6,667 nucleotides of DNA from an uncultured Pseudomonadota bacterium (GTDB lineage Bacteria; Pseudomonadota; Gammaproteobacteria; Burkholderiales; Nitrosomonadaceae), in NCBI GenBank assembly GCA_903957805.1, contig CAJBQQ010000307.1, positions 1 through 6,667 of the forward strand. The letters are read 5' to 3'. Made by a program: the position numbers and the translations under genes. Shown in pieces: positions 6,339 through 6,667 of the stretch (positions are counted from its first letter, which is position 1; every line of letters starts with the position of its first letter). The notes beneath the pieces were generated by a model that saw only the letters and a list, made by a program, of their open reading frames with translations, made no database searches and was not told the origin of the DNA.

Positions 6339-6667
6339 TGAGACTTGTCGGAGTGTGGCTGAACGGGTCGTGAGTTCGGTTAGATGGACCTCATCACGGA
6401 TGCTAGAGACTTCTGGAAACCCCTTAAGATGGGTCAGTGCTGAAGTACTGGCCACCCCCTGCGACGGTCCGGATTGCGGTGGTCAAGATATCGATCGGGC
6501 TGTTCTTGGTCAGGAATCCAGATGCTCCGAACTTGAGTGCACGTGATGAGTAGACCTCTTCCGAGTGCATACTCAGCATCAGAATGGGTAGATTGGGATG
6601 ACTTGCATGAAGTATCTTGAGGAGTTCAAGTCCATTCATGTCTGATAATCTGATGTCCAGTAGTACC
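6339..6667 (-). pseudogene. NarL/FixJ (GacA/UvrY-like) response regulator, frameshifted and truncated; 5' end outside window
   Basis: Read on the minus strand from the right edge, the frame gives VLLDIRLSDMNGLELLKIL, then PNLPILMLSMHSEE, ALKFGASGFLTKNSP and AIRTVAGGGQYFS. This is a receiver domain with the phospho-acceptor Asp at 6655-6657, the switch Ser in LMLSMH and the conserved Lys in FLTKNS. The frame ends at TAA (6424-6426) right after the receiver. One base out of frame the sequence continues as a linker and then DEVHLTELTTR and LRQVS (about 6339-6395). This is the start of a LuxR/GerE helix-turn-helix, usually written LTxREx.VLxL. The rest of that domain, including the NKEIA and TVK.H helices, is found in no frame down to 6183. 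So the gene has both a frameshift and a 3' loss. A receiver-only protein could still be made from the intact part. It is convergent with the operon. Confidence 0.8.

Noticed and set aside
6355..6546. Plus-strand open frame of 63 residues near the right end
   Set aside because: It is antisense to the receiver domain and the HTH stub, which carry clear protein motifs; no family pattern in the plus-strand translation.

Overview
The window looks like a chromosomal segment of a gammaproteobacterium, or less likely a betaproteobacterium. The main pointer is the gene entering from the left edge, which encodes the C-terminal half of the stationary-phase sigma factor RpoS. Two outer-membrane-type lipoproteins and a GacA/UvrY-like response-regulator remnant also fit a Gram-negative proteobacterium. 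Base composition looks roughly balanced, and AGG/AGA arginine codons are common in all genes. I cannot name a genus.

Layout. 3-503 (+): 3' part of rpoS. 504-652: short non-coding gap with a weak candidate promoter. 653-1030 (+): a PAS-domain gene with a good ribosome binding site, interrupted by an in-frame amber codon in the middle of the PAS fold and ended by a second amber where the PAS-to-effector linker would begin; it is most likely a pseudogene. 1031-1170: leader region with a tandem 10-bp repeat. 1171-6182 (+): four tightly packed genes that look like one operon. 6183-6338: non-coding, with two perfect inverted repeats. 6339-6667 (-): a NarL/FixJ-type response regulator entering from the right edge, frameshifted after the receiver domain and missing most of its DNA-binding domain.

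The operon is the core of the window. All four products carry export signals. They are (1) an exported protein with six Sel1 repeats, a beta-rich Ig-like middle domain and a C-terminal caspase-fold (C14) domain with an apparently intact His/Cys dyad; (2) a periplasmic protein with an N-terminal domain resembling FlgT-N/LPP20-type folds plus a DUF4384-like domain; (3) a lipoprotein with a GNA1162/CsgG-like domain followed by C-terminal TPRs; (4) a small LPP20-family lipoprotein. Genes 1-2 abut (TAAATG), genes 2-3 overlap (TGATG), and gene 4 follows after 33 nt with its own strong AGGAG. My inference is that genes 2-4 build an outer-membrane-associated assembly, comparable in parts to the FlgO/FlgP/FlgT set around the Vibrio flagellar motor or to CsgG-type structures. 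The Sel1-caspase protein would act with it as a scaffolded periplasmic protease. The function is unknown. This cassette, flanked by two decayed signalling genes beside rpoS, is the best candidate here for an undescribed system.
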